Part shown: positions 8,304-17,403 of the stretch, piece by piece
Layout of the letters: each line of letters begins with the position of its first letter
How positions within the stretch are numbered: position 1 is the first letter of the stretch
Origin: Halomarinibacterium sp041392125
GTDB lineage: Bacteria; Bacteroidota; Bacteroidia; Flavobacteriales; Flavobacteriaceae
Length of the DNA stretch: 64,000 nucleotides
Direction of reading: 5' to 3'
Assembly: GCA_041392125.1 (NCBI GenBank)
Contig: JAWKMR010000006.1
Coordinates: 1 to 64,000, forward strand
Position numbers and translations under genes: made by a program
The notes under the pieces: generated by a model
The model's database searches: none
What the model was told of the DNA's origin: nothing
What the model saw: only the letters and a program-made list of their open reading frames with translations

Positions 8304-10901
8304 TTAAAATTGTTGTCCAATGATAAAGTGGGTTTCCCATCCATTTTTTTGAGTTCCGTTTAAAACAGGATCAAATCCATATCCAAAATCCATTCCCAAC
8401 AAACCAAAAGCAGGCATAAATATACGAATTCCTAAGCCAGCAGACCTTTTTAAATTAAAAGGATTGTAATTTCTGAATCCGTTATACGATCCGCCCCCTT
8501 CTGCAAAGGTTAATATATAAATTGAAGCTAGCTGCTTTAGCGTTACTGGGTAACGTAATTCTAACGAAAATTTATTGTAAATGTTATCTCCATCAGAAGA
8601 AGATAACGATTGGTTAGGATATCCACGTAATTGTATTACTTCTCTACCATCCAGACTAAAGGAACCTAGTCCATCACCACCAACAAAGAAACGTTCAAAG
8701 GGAGGGATCCCTCTGTCGTTATTGTATGCTCCTAAGAATCCAAATTCGGCCTTTGGTCTTAATACCAAATCTCCTACAATACTGGAATACCAAGTTGCTT
8801 GAAATTTTACTTTGTAATATTCTAACCAGTTAAAGCGTGTTTGGTCTATTTCAGAACGTCTTTCACTTGCATTAACAACTTCAGTTTCTGATGAAGTATT
8901 AGAATTGATAATACTTTCCAATTCACTACGTTCTTCTGCCAAGCCTTTGTAGTCTATACCATTAAATAAAGAATAAGGAGCTGTAAGTTTTGCACTTATA
9001 CTAAAATCTGAACCGTTTCTAGGATAAATAGGGTTTAAGTCGGTACTGTTTCTTGCAAAACCTATAGTAAATGCAAGGTTATTTGAAAAGCCGTCTCCAA
9101 AAGTAAATAAACCGGTATTGTAATTTTTTAAGTTGTAATGCTGAAAACTAATGGCTTGCGACAATTGGAAATAATCATCGGGCCATTTTAACCGTTGAGC
9201 AATACCTACCGATCCTCCGGTAATTAAAAACCGTTGGTCTTTGTCACGTTCTCTATTCACAAAATCATATCGATATTGAATAGTATGTGAAAAAGAGGTG
9301 TTCAACTGAACGGGTTTTTTTCCGCCTAACCAAGGCTCAGTCACCGAAATACTATAGGTTTGATAAAAAGTACTCGCCTGTGCCCGTAACGATAATCGTT
9401 GACCATCTCCCATAGGAATAGGTTTATAGGCCTCGCCGTTAAATATATTGCGTAGGGAGAAGTTATTAAAGGATAAACCTAGTGTTCCCACAAAGCCACC
9501 TCCGCCATAACCTCCTTGTAATTCTATTTGGCTGGAGCCTTTTTCAACAACCGAATATTCCATATCGAGGGTGCCATTATTAGCATCTACATTTTTGAAG
9601 TTGGGTGATAGCTGTTCAGGGTCAAAATAACCTAACTGTCCCAATTCTCTAATTGTTCTAATTACGTTGCGCTTACTATATTTTTGCCCGGGACGGGTTC
9701 GTAGTTCTCTATAAATAACGTGGTCATTGGTTTTGTCGTTTCCAATAACAGTAACATGGTCAAAATAGGCTAGTTTACCTTCTCTAATCCGAATTTCAAA
9801 ATCAATAGTATCGTTTCGTACTGCTACCTCAACTGGGTTTATTTGTGAGAATAAATACCCTTCATTTTGATAAAGGTTGGTTAAATCTGCGGCATCAGGT
9901 TCTGTTTTATCTTCTATGCGTTCCTGTAGCAAGGTTCCATTATAGGTATCCCCCTTCTTTATTCCTAAATATTGTTTTAGTAATTTATCTGTGTAGATAC
10001 TATTTCCAATAAAACGAATGTCCCCAAAAAAGTACTTTTTCCCTTCTTCTACTTCTAATTGTAAAGCAATATTTTTTTCGTCAATAACAATAAGTGTGTC
10101 TTTAATTACACGGGCATCCCTAAAGCCATTTTCCTTATATTTTTGAACTAGGGTTGCTTTATCTTCTTCAAAATTGGGCTCTGTATATTTTGATTTTTTG
10201 AAAATACGAATAGGGTTCTTTTGCTTCACATTTTTCATAAACTTGCGAAGCTTTTTATCTTTTAATTGCTCATTCCCTTCAAAAGCGATAGATTTTACCT
10301 TAACTCGCTTCCCTTTATTAATCATAATTTTCATATCCTGCCCAGTTTCTACACCCATAGAATCTTTTACTGGCGTAGTAGAAACGATGACGTTGGTATT
10401 AAAAAAGCCTTGGTCACGGTATTTATTAATAATATAATTTTTGGTAGTGGTTATAAGGTTTTTGGTAATTTTTGTGCCATTTACCAAATTGTTATCTTTT
10501 ACAATTTCTTTGACTTTTCCCTTCCGGACACCTTCTATAGATACTTCATTGAGTTTGGGAAGTTCCACAATATAAAGTTCGAGATCAACCTCGTCTCCAT
10601 CAATGTTTGTTACATAAAAGGCAATATCGCTAAAGAGATTTTGCTCCCATAGTTTTTTAGTGACAGAACTCAATTTTTCGCCGGGAATATATATTCTATC
10701 TCCAGTTTTGAGTCCCGTAAAGGCAATGACAGTACTTTCATTGAAATTTTGAGCTCCGCTAACGGTAATGCTCCTAATACTATAGCGGGTTCCGGCGTCT
10801 AGCTCTTTTTTTTGAGCTGAAAGCGAGAAAGTTGAAAAAACTGCAAAAAATAAAATGCAGTAGTAATGGTTGTAAAATCGCTTCAGTATGTTATGATTCA
10901 A
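8304..10901 (-). CDS. bamA: BamA outer-membrane protein assembly factor
   Basis: 865 aa from the chosen start. Signal peptide (ILFFAVFSTFSLSAQ), several POTRA repeats (about 30-430), then a 16-strand-type barrel ending in an aromatic C-terminus (IIGQQF). BamA inserts beta-barrel proteins into the outer membrane. The frame stays open upstream to an ATG at 11024, but that would overlap uppS by 134 bp and place about 50 residues before the signal peptide. TTG at 10899-10901, overlapping the last codons of uppS, gives a normal signal peptide, so TTG is preferred. Flanked by uppS and two ompH-like genes, the standard flavobacterial order. Confidence 0.93.
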   Translation of the reverse strand: MNHNILKRFYNHYYCILFFAVFSTFSLSAQKKELDAGTRYSIRSITVSGAQNFNESTVIAFTGLKTGDRIYIPGEKLSSVTKKLWEQNLFSDIAFYVTNIDGDEVDLELYIVELPKLNEVSIEGVRKGKVKEIVKDNNLVNGTKITKNLITTTKNYIINKYRDQGFFNTNVIVSTTPVKDSMGVETGQDMKIMINKGKRVKVKSIAFEGNEQLKDKKLRKFMKNVKQKNPIRIFKKSKYTEPNFEEDKATLVQKYKENGFRDARVIKDTLIVIDEKNIALQLEVEEGKKYFFGDIRFIGNSIYTDKLLKQYLGIKKGDTYNGTLLQERIEDKTEPDAADLTNLYQNEGYLFSQINPVEVAVRNDTIDFEIRIREGKLAYFDHVTVIGNDKTNDHVIYRELRTRPGQKYSKRNVIRTIRELGQLGYFDPEQLSPNFKNVDANNGTLDMEYSVVEKGSSQIELQGGYGGGGFVGTLGLSFNNFSLRNIFNGEAYKPIPMGDGQRLSLRAQASTFYQTYSISVTEPWLGGKKPVQLNTSFSHTIQYRYDFVNRERDKDQRFLITGGSVGIAQRLKWPDDYFQLSQAISFQHYNLKNYNTGLFTFGDGFSNNLAFTIGFARNSTDLNPIYPRNGSDFSISAKLTAPYSLFNGIDYKGLAEERSELESIINSNTSSETEVVNASERRSEIDQTRFNWLEYYKVKFQATWYSSIVGDLVLRPKAEFGFLGAYNNDRGIPPFERFFVGGDGLGSFSLDGREVIQLRGYPNQSLSSSDGDNIYNKFSLELRYPVTLKQLASIYILTFAEGGGSYNGFRNYNPFNLKRSAGLGIRIFMPAFGLLGMDFGYGFDPVLNGTQKNGWETHFIIGQQF

Positions 10902-11634
10902 GTTGTTCGCTGGTCTTTCCAAATCTTCTTTCTCTTTGTTGATAGTTGATAATCGCTTCAAAAAGATGGTCTTTTCTATAATCTGGCCAAAGGGTATCTG
11001 TAAAATACAATTCGGCATAGGCAATTTGCCATAACAGAAAATTACTTATTCGCAATTCACCACTAGTTCTAATTAATAAATCTACATCGGGTAAATCACG
11101 GGTGTAAAGATGATTATTTATAACCGATTCATCAATATTAGATGGCGAAATTATGTTATTTTTAACTTTGTCGCTAATCTCTTGAATAGTTTTTATAAGT
11201 TCTTCTCTCGAACCATAGCTAAGAGCTAGCGTTAATGTCATGCGTGTATTGAATTTTGTCTTTTCAATAACATCCAGTAATTCTTTGTGCGCTTTCTTTG
11301 GAAGTGCCTCAAGATTTCCAATGGCATTCAGTTTTATCTGGTTATCTTGAAGTGTTTTAATTTCATTTTTTAACGAGGAAACCAGGAGCTTCATTAGAGT
11401 TTCCACTTCAATTTTTGGCCGGCTCCAATTTTCAGTAGAAAATGCATATAATGTAAGGTAAGGAATAGGAAGTTGTGCACAGGCTTCTACAATTTCCCGA
11501 ACAGCCTTGGTGCCATTTTCATGGCCCAAGGTTCTAAAAAGCCCTTGTTTTTTTGCCCAGCGACCATTACCATCCATAATCACTGCAAGGTGCTTTGGAA
11601 GTTTTTCTTTGTTTATTTGGCTAATTAAATCCAT
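10891..11634 (-). CDS. uppS: Isoprenyl transferase (undecaprenyl diphosphate synthase)
   Basis: 247 aa. Cytoplasmic cis-prenyltransferase that makes the C55 lipid carrier for peptidoglycan and O-antigen. Signature residues: Asp21 in IMDGNGRWAKKQG, the YAFSTENWSRP segment near 62-72, and the substrate-binding DLLIRTSGELRISNFLLWQ region near 188-206. The start codon touches the stop of the DUF6089 gene with no gap, and its end overlaps the preferred TTG start of bamA by 11 bp, so the three are tightly coupled. Confidence 0.96.
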   Translation of the reverse strand: MDLISQINKEKLPKHLAVIMDGNGRWAKKQGLFRTLGHENGTKAVREIVEACAQLPIPYLTLYAFSTENWSRPKIEVETLMKLLVSSLKNEIKTLQDNQIKLNAIGNLEALPKKAHKELLDVIEKTKFNTRMTLTLALSYGSREELIKTIQEISDKVKNNIISPSNIDESVINNHLYTRDLPDVDLLIRTSGELRISNFLLWQIAYAELYFTDTLWPDYRKDHLFEAIINYQQRERRFGKTSEQLES

Positions 11635-12330
11635 TTAAAAATTACAATAACATGGTTTTCTGCCAAACATTACTGTTAGAGTAACGCCTGTAAATACATA
11701 CCAATCATCGCTATTAATATTTCCAAATTTTAGGACTTCTTCATCAGCAAGTCCACCCGTGGGATTGCTTCCGTCTAAGTTGTCGGTAAAGGTATATCTG
11801 GCACCAATTTCAAAACCTAGTACAAATTTTGAACCTAACGTAGCTTTGTACCCTACAACCATAGGAATTGCAAAAGCTCCTGCAGAATCATAATTAGCAA
11901 AAATATTGCTATTGTATCTTTTGTAAAGAGAGTTATATCCAAAGTAAGTAATTCCTGTATAAAGGTAGGGGGTAGATTCTGGGTATCCGGAATGAATATT
12001 GAATTCCCAAAAAGTATATTCTATACCAACCGAGGCCTCTACAATAGTATTATTGAATGAATAACCTCTTTGTTTTCTTCGCTCTTCTCCGGATTCAGCA
12101 TCATCACCGCTAATATCGGCCACAATAACGCTTCCTCTAAATGCATGACGAGCACTTCGGTTCCATTTAAAAACACCCCCAAAAGCCAAATTTTTAGGTG
12201 CTATATAGCTTGTTTTTCCAATATCTCCAATATAATTTGCACCCCCTAAAAATCCTCCGACTTCATAGGTCTGTGAATTCGATATTAAAACACCACTTAC
12301 AATTAAAAATACTGCTAAAAAGTATCTCAT
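11635..12330 (-). CDS. DUF6089-type outer-membrane beta-barrel protein
   Basis: 231 aa. A signal peptide ends near SNSQ (1-20). The mature part has glycine-rich and aromatic alternating strands (YEVGGFLGGANYIGD, FVLGFEIGARYTF) and closes with VFTGVTLTVMFG then CYCNF. A barrel protein of this kind regularly precedes uppS and bamA in flavobacteria and is annotated as DUF6089; its role is unknown but the conserved position suggests a link to outer-membrane assembly. It leads the uppS-bamA-ompH-ompH run and has a -7-like promoter element just upstream. The ending CYCNF, rather than a terminal aromatic strand, is odd. Confidence 0.85.
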   Translation of the reverse strand: MRYFLAVFLIVSGVLISNSQTYEVGGFLGGANYIGDIGKTSYIAPKNLAFGGVFKWNRSARHAFRGSVIVADISGDDAESGEERRKQRGYSFNNTIVEASVGIEYTFWEFNIHSGYPESTPYLYTGITYFGYNSLYKRYNSNIFANYDSAGAFAIPMVVGYKATLGSKFVLGFEIGARYTFTDNLDGSNPTGGLADEEVLKFGNINSDDWYVFTGVTLTVMFGRKPCYCNF

Positions 12331-12346
12331 ATTCTCTAAAAGTTTG

Positions 12347-12354
12347 CAAATATA
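12347..12354 (-). promoter_or_regulatory. Candidate -7 promoter element for the DUF6089-uppS-bamA-ompH run
   Basis: On the minus strand this reads TATATTTG, a full match to the Bacteroidota -7 consensus TAnnTTTG. No good TTTG is seen about 20 bp further upstream. It would give a leader of only about 10 nt before the ATG at 12330. Confidence 0.45.
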
Positions 12355-12429
12355 ACAATTAACTTTGCTTCACCATAGTTTCGGCAAATTAGTACAGTGT
12401 GTAAAACAAGAATTACTGTATTTTATTGT

Positions 12430-13314
12430 TTAATTACGCTTGTCTTCTCCCCATAGCAACTTTTCTCGTAGGGTTTTTATAAATGAACTGTTTTCCATTT
12501 GCACCATTTTAATGGTAAAAGGTGTTTTTTTAATGGTAATTTCAGTATCGTTGCTTAGGGTAGCAATACGCGAATCTAAAGAAACCAAATAACTTTCTTC
12601 CCTTCCTGAAACTTTAAGAGAAATAATAGAGTTATCCGGTAATACCAATGGTCTTGCGTTTAAATTATGGGGAGCTATTGGAGTAATAATAAAACTATGA
12701 GTTTCCGGATCCATCACGGGTCCTCCGCAACTCAATGAATATCCTGTAGATCCTGTAGGGGTAGATATAATAAGACCATCACTCCAATAGGTAGTTAAAT
12801 ACTCTTTATCCACTTGGGTTTCTACTTTAATCATAGAAGTGGTGTTTTTTCGGTTTACCGCAATTTCATTTAAAGCGAAATTAAGTTCCAAGAGTTCTTG
12901 GCTTTGAGGGTTTGTACCAATAGAAAGAAGGCTTCTTTCAGAAATTTGATATTTACCTTCCAGCAAGTTTTGAATACTTTGGGTAATAGTCTCTTTAGGG
13001 ATGGTAGCCAAAAAACCCAATCGACCTGTATTAATGCCCACTATAGGAATATCCAAATCCTTAACAAAAGTAACCGATTTCAACAATGTGCCGTCGCCGC
13101 CAATGCTTAAAAAGAAATTATAAGAAGAATCAAGTTCTTTAAATGTTTCGATACTACTTACCGGTGTGGAAATGCCTTCGTGCTGTTCTATAATTTTCAG
13201 AAACCCCTCTTCAATATAAACCTCAACCCCATTTTTTTGAAGCACATCCAAAATGAGTTGAATGTATTTTTCCGGATCTTTATGGTAAAATTGCCCGTAT
13301 ATCCCAATTTTCAT
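12430..13314 (-). CDS. nadK: NAD kinase
   Basis: 294 aa, normal length. Phosphorylates NAD to NADP in the cytoplasm. The family motif GGDGT is at 72-76 (Asp74), followed by GINTGRLGFLA near 94-104 and the nucleotide-binding segment with STPTGSTGYSLSCGGPV near 183-199. It lies 3 bp after the CBS-domain gene, so they are cotranscribed. A 99-bp gap holding a promoter-like element separates it from the downstream envelope genes. Confidence 0.96.
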   Translation of the reverse strand: MKIGIYGQFYHKDPEKYIQLILDVLQKNGVEVYIEEGFLKIIEQHEGISTPVSSIETFKELDSSYNFFLSIGGDGTLLKSVTFVKDLDIPIVGINTGRLGFLATIPKETITQSIQNLLEGKYQISERSLLSIGTNPQSQELLELNFALNEIAVNRKNTTSMIKVETQVDKEYLTTYWSDGLIISTPTGSTGYSLSCGGPVMDPETHSFIITPIAPHNLNARPLVLPDNSIISLKVSGREESYLVSLDSRIATLSNDTEITIKKTPFTIKMVQMENSSFIKTLREKLLWGEDKRN

Positions 13315-13317
13315 TTT

Positions 13318-13974
13318 TTAGATATTTAGGTATTTATTGAGATAATCGGATCGTTCCTTTAGCTCTTCATTCATTTTGTCTTCTTCGTGTTCAGAAACGA
13401 CATGGTAGCCATATCTTCTGAAAGTCTGTGCAATGGCATTCATTCCCGAATGACCAATTTTTATGGTAGTTTGTGTAATATCGTTTTCAATTTTTGAAAT
13501 AAATGCTCCCAATACTTTTCCATCATTAGATTCTATAATTTGGGAAATTTCACTAAAAGAATAATCATGGCTTCCCTTTTCAACTACAATAATACCTCCG
13601 GTTTCACTTAAAAAAGGGGTTTCGTTGAAAAGATCCATGATGTCGCTTAACTCATAGTATCCTAGATAGGTTCCGTTTTCTCCTAAAACCGGCATGATAT
13701 TGGCTCCTTTTTGGGCAAAAGCTTCCAAAATGTCTAACCAATTGGTATGTAGTGTTACATAAAATGGTTCTATAGCATAACGATAGTCTTGTAATTTTTT
13801 TTCTCCGTCAAAACAATGGGCATCAGTTTCAGAGATGCAACCTATAAAAACAGCTTCTTCCGTTACTGGGATATGTGAAAAGGTAAGCTGGTTAAACGCA
13901 TTTTTTACCTGCTTCAGCAAATCATTACTGTCAAAAGGTTTCAGGTCGTTTATAATATAGTTTTGTGTATCCAC
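13318..13974 (-). CDS. CBS domain-pair protein
   Basis: 218 aa. Two CBS motifs cover roughly residues 10-140, with the IPVTEEAVFIGCISETD and IMPVLGENGTYLGYYELSDIM strands, followed by a C-terminal alpha/beta segment of about 75 residues that resembles an ACT-like fold (VLGAFISKIENDITQTTIKI). CBS pairs usually bind adenosine nucleotides. In flavobacteria such a gene commonly sits just before nadK, as here with 3 bp spacing, which suggests a regulatory link to nucleotide or NAD status (inference). Divergent from pdxJ. Confidence 0.85.
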   Translation of the reverse strand: MDTQNYIINDLKPFDSNDLLKQVKNAFNQLTFSHIPVTEEAVFIGCISETDAHCFDGEKKLQDYRYAIEPFYVTLHTNWLDILEAFAQKGANIMPVLGENGTYLGYYELSDIMDLFNETPFLSETGGIIVVEKGSHDYSFSEISQIIESNDGKVLGAFISKIENDITQTTIKIGHSGMNAIAQTFRRYGYHVVSEHEEDKMNEELKERSDYLNKYLNI

Positions 13975-14031
13975 GCTTCAATTTTTATGCAAATTACTAA
14001 AATAACCGTGCCAAATGGGTTTTCAACTTTG

Positions 14032-14039
14032 TATTTTTG
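14032..14039 (+). promoter_or_regulatory. Candidate -7 promoter element for pdxJ
   Basis: TATTTTTG matches TAnnTTTG exactly and lies 17 bp before the pdxJ ATG. No convincing TTTG is present at the -33 distance. Confidence 0.45.
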
Positions 14040-14056
14040 TAAACTAAGTTTTACTC

Positions 14057-14770
14057 ATGACAAAATTAAGTGTAAATATTAATAAAATAGCAACCCTTCG
14101 TAATGCACGCGGTGGAAATATGCCTAACGTTATTGAAGCAGCAAAACATATTGAGCAGTTTGGTGCGCAAGGAATTACGATTCATCCTAGACCTGATGAA
14201 CGACATATAAAATACCAAGATGCTTACGATTTGAAAGAGGTAGTTACTACCGAATTTAACATTGAAGGAAATCCCAGGGATGCCTTTTTGGATATGGTTT
14301 TAGATATAAAACCCACCCAAGTTACGCTCGTGCCCGATGCGGTAGACGCTATCACTTCCAATGCGGGATGGGATATTGTAAAACACCAATCGTATTTAAG
14401 GGAAATTATTTCCGAATGTAAAAAACACGGAATTCGTACTTCCATTTTTGTAGATCCTACTTTAACCATGATTGAAGGAGCCGTTGCAACAGGAACCGAC
14501 CGAATAGAATTGTATACCGAAGCCTTTGCTCACCAATATGGTTTGGGAAATGAAAAAGCAATTGAGCCCTACACACAGTGTGCCATTAGAGCCCATGAAT
14601 TGGGGTTAGGTATTAATGCGGGGCACGACTTATCGTTAGAAAACATTGAATTTTTTAAACAGAACATCCCTAATTTATTAGAAGTCTCCATAGGTCATGC
14701 CCTTATTTGCGAGGCCTTGTACCAAGGTTTAGAAAATGTGATTAAACAATACCTGAAAAAACTTCAATAA
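14057..14770 (+). CDS. pdxJ: Pyridoxine 5'-phosphate synthase
   Basis: 237 aa, full length. Condenses 3-amino-2-oxopropyl phosphate with deoxyxylulose phosphate in the last step of DXP-dependent vitamin B6 synthesis. A TIM barrel with the family's N-terminal LSVNINKIATLRNARGG, catalytic His and Glu region (ITIHPRPDERHI near 41-52) and the late GINAGHDLSLEN motif near 191-202. Its stop overlaps the start of the following hydrolase gene by one base (TAATG), so the two form an operon. Confidence 0.97.
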   Translation: MTKLSVNINKIATLRNARGGNMPNVIEAAKHIEQFGAQGITIHPRPDERHIKYQDAYDLKEVVTTEFNIEGNPRDAFLDMVLDIKPTQVTLVPDAVDAITSNAGWDIVKHQSYLREIISECKKHGIRTSIFVDPTLTMIEGAVATGTDRIELYTEAFAHQYGLGNEKAIEPYTQCAIRAHELGLGINAGHDLSLENIEFFKQNIPNLLEVSIGHALICEALYQGLENVIKQYLKKLQ

Positions 14771-15534
14771 TGATTTTACACTCTCAAATCCTTGGTGAAG
14801 GTATACCTTTTCTCATACTTCACGGTTTTTTAGGTTCTGGCGATAACTGGAAAACCTTAGGGCTTCAATGGGCTGAACAGGGCTATCAGGTTCACTTGTT
14901 AGATCAACGAAATCATGGGCGTAGTTTTCATAGTGAAGTGTTTACCTATGAAGCCATGAGTAATGATTTAAAAGCCTATTGTGAGGACTACAACTTAAAT
15001 AATATTATATTATTAGGGCACTCTATGGGTGGAAAAACCGCCATGGAATTTGCTACTACCTACCCCGAAATGGTTTCAAAATTAGTAGTGGCAGATATAG
15101 CCCCTAAGGCCTATCCGCCGCACCATCAAGACATTTTAAAAGGACTTTCGTCTTTAAATTTTGATGTAATAACCTCTAGGGGCGAAGCAGACAACCAACT
15201 TTCAAAGTATATCCCACAATTGGGTGTGCGTCAATTTTTGTTGAAGAATTTGTACTGGGTAGAAAAAGGAAGACTAGGATTAAGAATGAATCTGCCCATA
15301 CTCATTGAAAATTATGATACCGTAGGGAATACCCTTGCAGAAAATGCTCTTTTTGAAAAAAGAACCCTTTTTTTGAAAGGAGAAAAATCCGGATATATTA
15401 ATTCTATAGATGAAATTATTATTAAAAAACATTTTCCGAAAGCAATAATTGAAAGTGTTTCTAAAGCCGGACATTGGCTTCATGCGGACAATCCTTCCGA
15501 ATTTTATGATAAGATTATGGGTTTTATAAAATGA
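14770..15534 (+). CDS. Alpha/beta hydrolase, YbfF-like esterase family
   Basis: 254 aa. Standard alpha/beta hydrolase fold: oxyanion-loop region LHGFLGSGDNW near 18-28, nucleophile elbow GHSMGG with Ser85, and the late catalytic His in AGHWLHADNP near 240. The QRNHGRS segment near 46-52 is typical of the YbfF/ABHD11 branch, whose members hydrolyse short acyl or acyl-CoA esters. One-base overlap with pdxJ indicates translational coupling; the physiological substrate is not evident. Confidence 0.88.
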   Translation: MILHSQILGEGIPFLILHGFLGSGDNWKTLGLQWAEQGYQVHLLDQRNHGRSFHSEVFTYEAMSNDLKAYCEDYNLNNIILLGHSMGGKTAMEFATTYPEMVSKLVVADIAPKAYPPHHQDILKGLSSLNFDVITSRGEADNQLSKYIPQLGVRQFLLKNLYWVEKGRLGLRMNLPILIENYDTVGNTLAENALFEKRTLFLKGEKSGYINSIDEIIIKKHFPKAIIESVSKAGHWLHADNPSEFYDKIMGFIK

Positions 15535-15569
15535 TTTCCCGAAATTTAGAATTCTAAATCTATTAAATT

Positions 15570-15914
15570 ATGCAAACGATACTTAAAATATTACTTACTG
15601 CTGTTGCCGTAATGGTCCTAGCCTACATCCTTCCCGGAGTAGAAGTGGCGAGTTATTGGGCTGCGATTATTGTGGCCATAGTATTAGGACTTTTACGACT
15701 TATTGTAAAACCTATTTTAGTGTTTCTTACCTTCCCTATTACCATTGTAACCCTTGGGTTATTCCTTCTAGTAATTAATGCTGCTATCATTTTAATGGCA
15801 GATTATTTTATTGATGGTTTTGCTGTACGAAACTTTTGGTGGGCCTTAGCTTTTAGCATCCTATTATCTATTTTACAATCTATTTTATTTTCTCTTTTAG
15901 AAAAGGATAAGTAA
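15570..15914 (+). CDS. Phage holin family 4 (DUF360-like) small membrane protein
   Basis: 114 aa with four predicted membrane helices (about 5-23, 28-50, 54-78, 88-108) and the conserved LPGVEVASYWAAIIVAIVLG, RLIVKPIL and LNxxxPI-like loop pattern of Phage_holin_4_2. Despite the family name, most bacterial members are ordinary chromosomal membrane proteins of unknown role. It lies 35 bp after the hydrolase gene, with nothing phage-like nearby. Confidence 0.85.
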   Translation: MQTILKILLTAVAVMVLAYILPGVEVASYWAAIIVAIVLGLLRLIVKPILVFLTFPITIVTLGLFLLVINAAIILMADYFIDGFAVRNFWWALAFSILLSILQSILFSLLEKDK

Positions 15915-15937
15915 TCCCAAAATACCGTAGCTGATTG

Positions 15938-15969
15938 TTTGTTAGGTTGTAACAAAAGAACTATTTTTG
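15938..15969 (+). promoter_or_regulatory. Promoter of tig
   Basis: TTTG (15938-15941), 20-bp spacer, TATTTTTG (15962-15969): a full match to the Bacteroidota promoter. Expected start of transcription is near 15975, leaving a short leader of about 18 nt. Confidence 0.75.
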
Positions 15970-15992
15970 CACCCAATTTTTAAGAAAGTTCC

Positions 15993-17315
15993 ATGAATAT
16001 TACAAAGAAAGACATCGACAGCTTGCACGCATTACTTACCGTTGAAGTTTCTAAAGAAGATTATGCGGCTAAGGTAGAAAAGGTGTTGACTAACTACCGT
16101 AAAAATGCCAACATTCCTGGTTTTAGAAAAGGCCATATCCCCATGGGAATGGTAAAAAAACAGTTTGGCAAAGCAGTTTTGGTGGAAGAAGTAAACAAAT
16201 TGCTTCAGGAAAATCTCAATACGTATTTAACGGAAGAAAAACTGGATATTCTGGGAAATCCGCTTCCCAAAAATGAAGCAGCCATAGATTGGAACAGTGA
16301 GAACTTTTCTTTTGAATTTGAATTAGGATTAACTCCTGATTTTAAAGTAGACCTTCAAAAAAAGGCAACCACTCATTATAAAATTGTAGCCGATACTAAA
16401 ATGATTGACAATCAGGTAAAAACCATTCGGAAACAATATGGAAAATTAATTTCCAAATCGGAAGTGGCAAAAGACGATGAAATTACCGGAACTTTTACTT
16501 CCGAAGAGAAAGAAATCAATAAAAAAACGACCTTCTCCACAGAGGTTATTAAAGGGAAAAAGCAACTTAACAGTTTGCTTGGGGCTAAAGTGGGAGATGT
16601 TATTTCGCTTAAAACAAAAGATCTTTTTAAAGACGACCACGATAACCAAAAATATTTAGGTGTTACTCACGACGATGCACACGGATTGGATATTGATGTT
16701 ACTTTTACTATAGAAGAAGTGAACACTCGCGAAATGGCCGAGTTGAACCAGGAATTGTTCGATAAGTTATTCGGAAAAGAAGTTGTGACTTCAGAAAAAG
16801 AATTGAAAGCAAAAATTAAAGAAGATGCTGAAGGACAATTTGCACAACAAGGAGACCAAAAATTATTGAATGATGTTGTGGAAAGCTTAATTGAGAATAC
16901 AAAATTCGATTTGCCTTCAGACTTTCTAACCCGCTGGATAAAATCTACCGGAGAATCAAAACTTACCGAAGAAGAAGCAAAAGCTGAGTATGAAAGAAGC
17001 GAAAAAGGGTTGCGTTACCAACTTATTGAAGGAAAACTTCGGGAAGAAAATAAAGCGCTTCAAATTACTTTTGATGAGCTTAAAAGCTACGCAAACGACA
17101 TGATAAAAGCACAAATGATGCAGTTTGGGCAGCTAAATCCTTCGCAAGAGGAGGTTGAAAGTATTACAGCAAGAATTATGAGCAACGAAGATGAGGTAAA
17201 ACGATTAACAGAACAATTGAATACCAATAAATTACTTCAGTTCTTTAAGGAAAATGCAAAGTTGAAGACAAAGGAAGTAACCTACGAGGAATTCATTAAA
17301 GAGGCTTACGCTTAA
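15993..17315 (+). CDS. tig: Trigger factor, ribosome-associated chaperone
   Basis: 440 aa. N-terminal ribosome-binding domain with the GFRKGHIP signature (near 43-50; the loop that contacts the ribosome), a middle PPIase-like domain (about 150-235) and the C-terminal helical arms (about 250-430). It shields nascent chains and helps folding. The PPIase part lacks an obvious full active-site aromatic set, as is common in Bacteroidota forms. It has its own promoter and a terminator after it, and is followed by clpP and clpX, the classic tig-clpP-clpX order. Confidence 0.95.
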   Translation: MNITKKDIDSLHALLTVEVSKEDYAAKVEKVLTNYRKNANIPGFRKGHIPMGMVKKQFGKAVLVEEVNKLLQENLNTYLTEEKLDILGNPLPKNEAAIDWNSENFSFEFELGLTPDFKVDLQKKATTHYKIVADTKMIDNQVKTIRKQYGKLISKSEVAKDDEITGTFTSEEKEINKKTTFSTEVIKGKKQLNSLLGAKVGDVISLKTKDLFKDDHDNQKYLGVTHDDAHGLDIDVTFTIEEVNTREMAELNQELFDKLFGKEVVTSEKELKAKIKEDAEGQFAQQGDQKLLNDVVESLIENTKFDLPSDFLTRWIKSTGESKLTEEEAKAEYERSEKGLRYQLIEGKLREENKALQITFDELKSYANDMIKAQMMQFGQLNPSQEEVESITARIMSNEDEVKRLTEQLNTNKLLQFFKENAKLKTKEVTYEEFIKEAYA

Positions 17316-17342
17316 TTCAGCAAAAAAATAGGTATATTTAAG

Positions 17343-17373
17343 GCGTTGAATGAAGTGAGTTCAACGCTTTTTT
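17343..17373 (+). terminator. Intrinsic terminator after tig
   Basis: Stem GCGTTGAA (17343-17350) with TTCAACGC (17360-17367), 9-nt loop, then six T. It separates tig from clpP. Confidence 0.85.
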
Positions 17374-17403
17374 ATTTTAAAGAAAATACACGATTTTATT
17401 TTT

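Noticed and set aside
10174..10652. Plus-strand frames antisense to bamA
   Set aside because: Shadows of the bamA coding strand with no conserved pattern.
15570..15914. Prophage holin
   Set aside because: The family name suggests phage, but there are no lysis or structural genes nearby and the gene sits in a housekeeping run.
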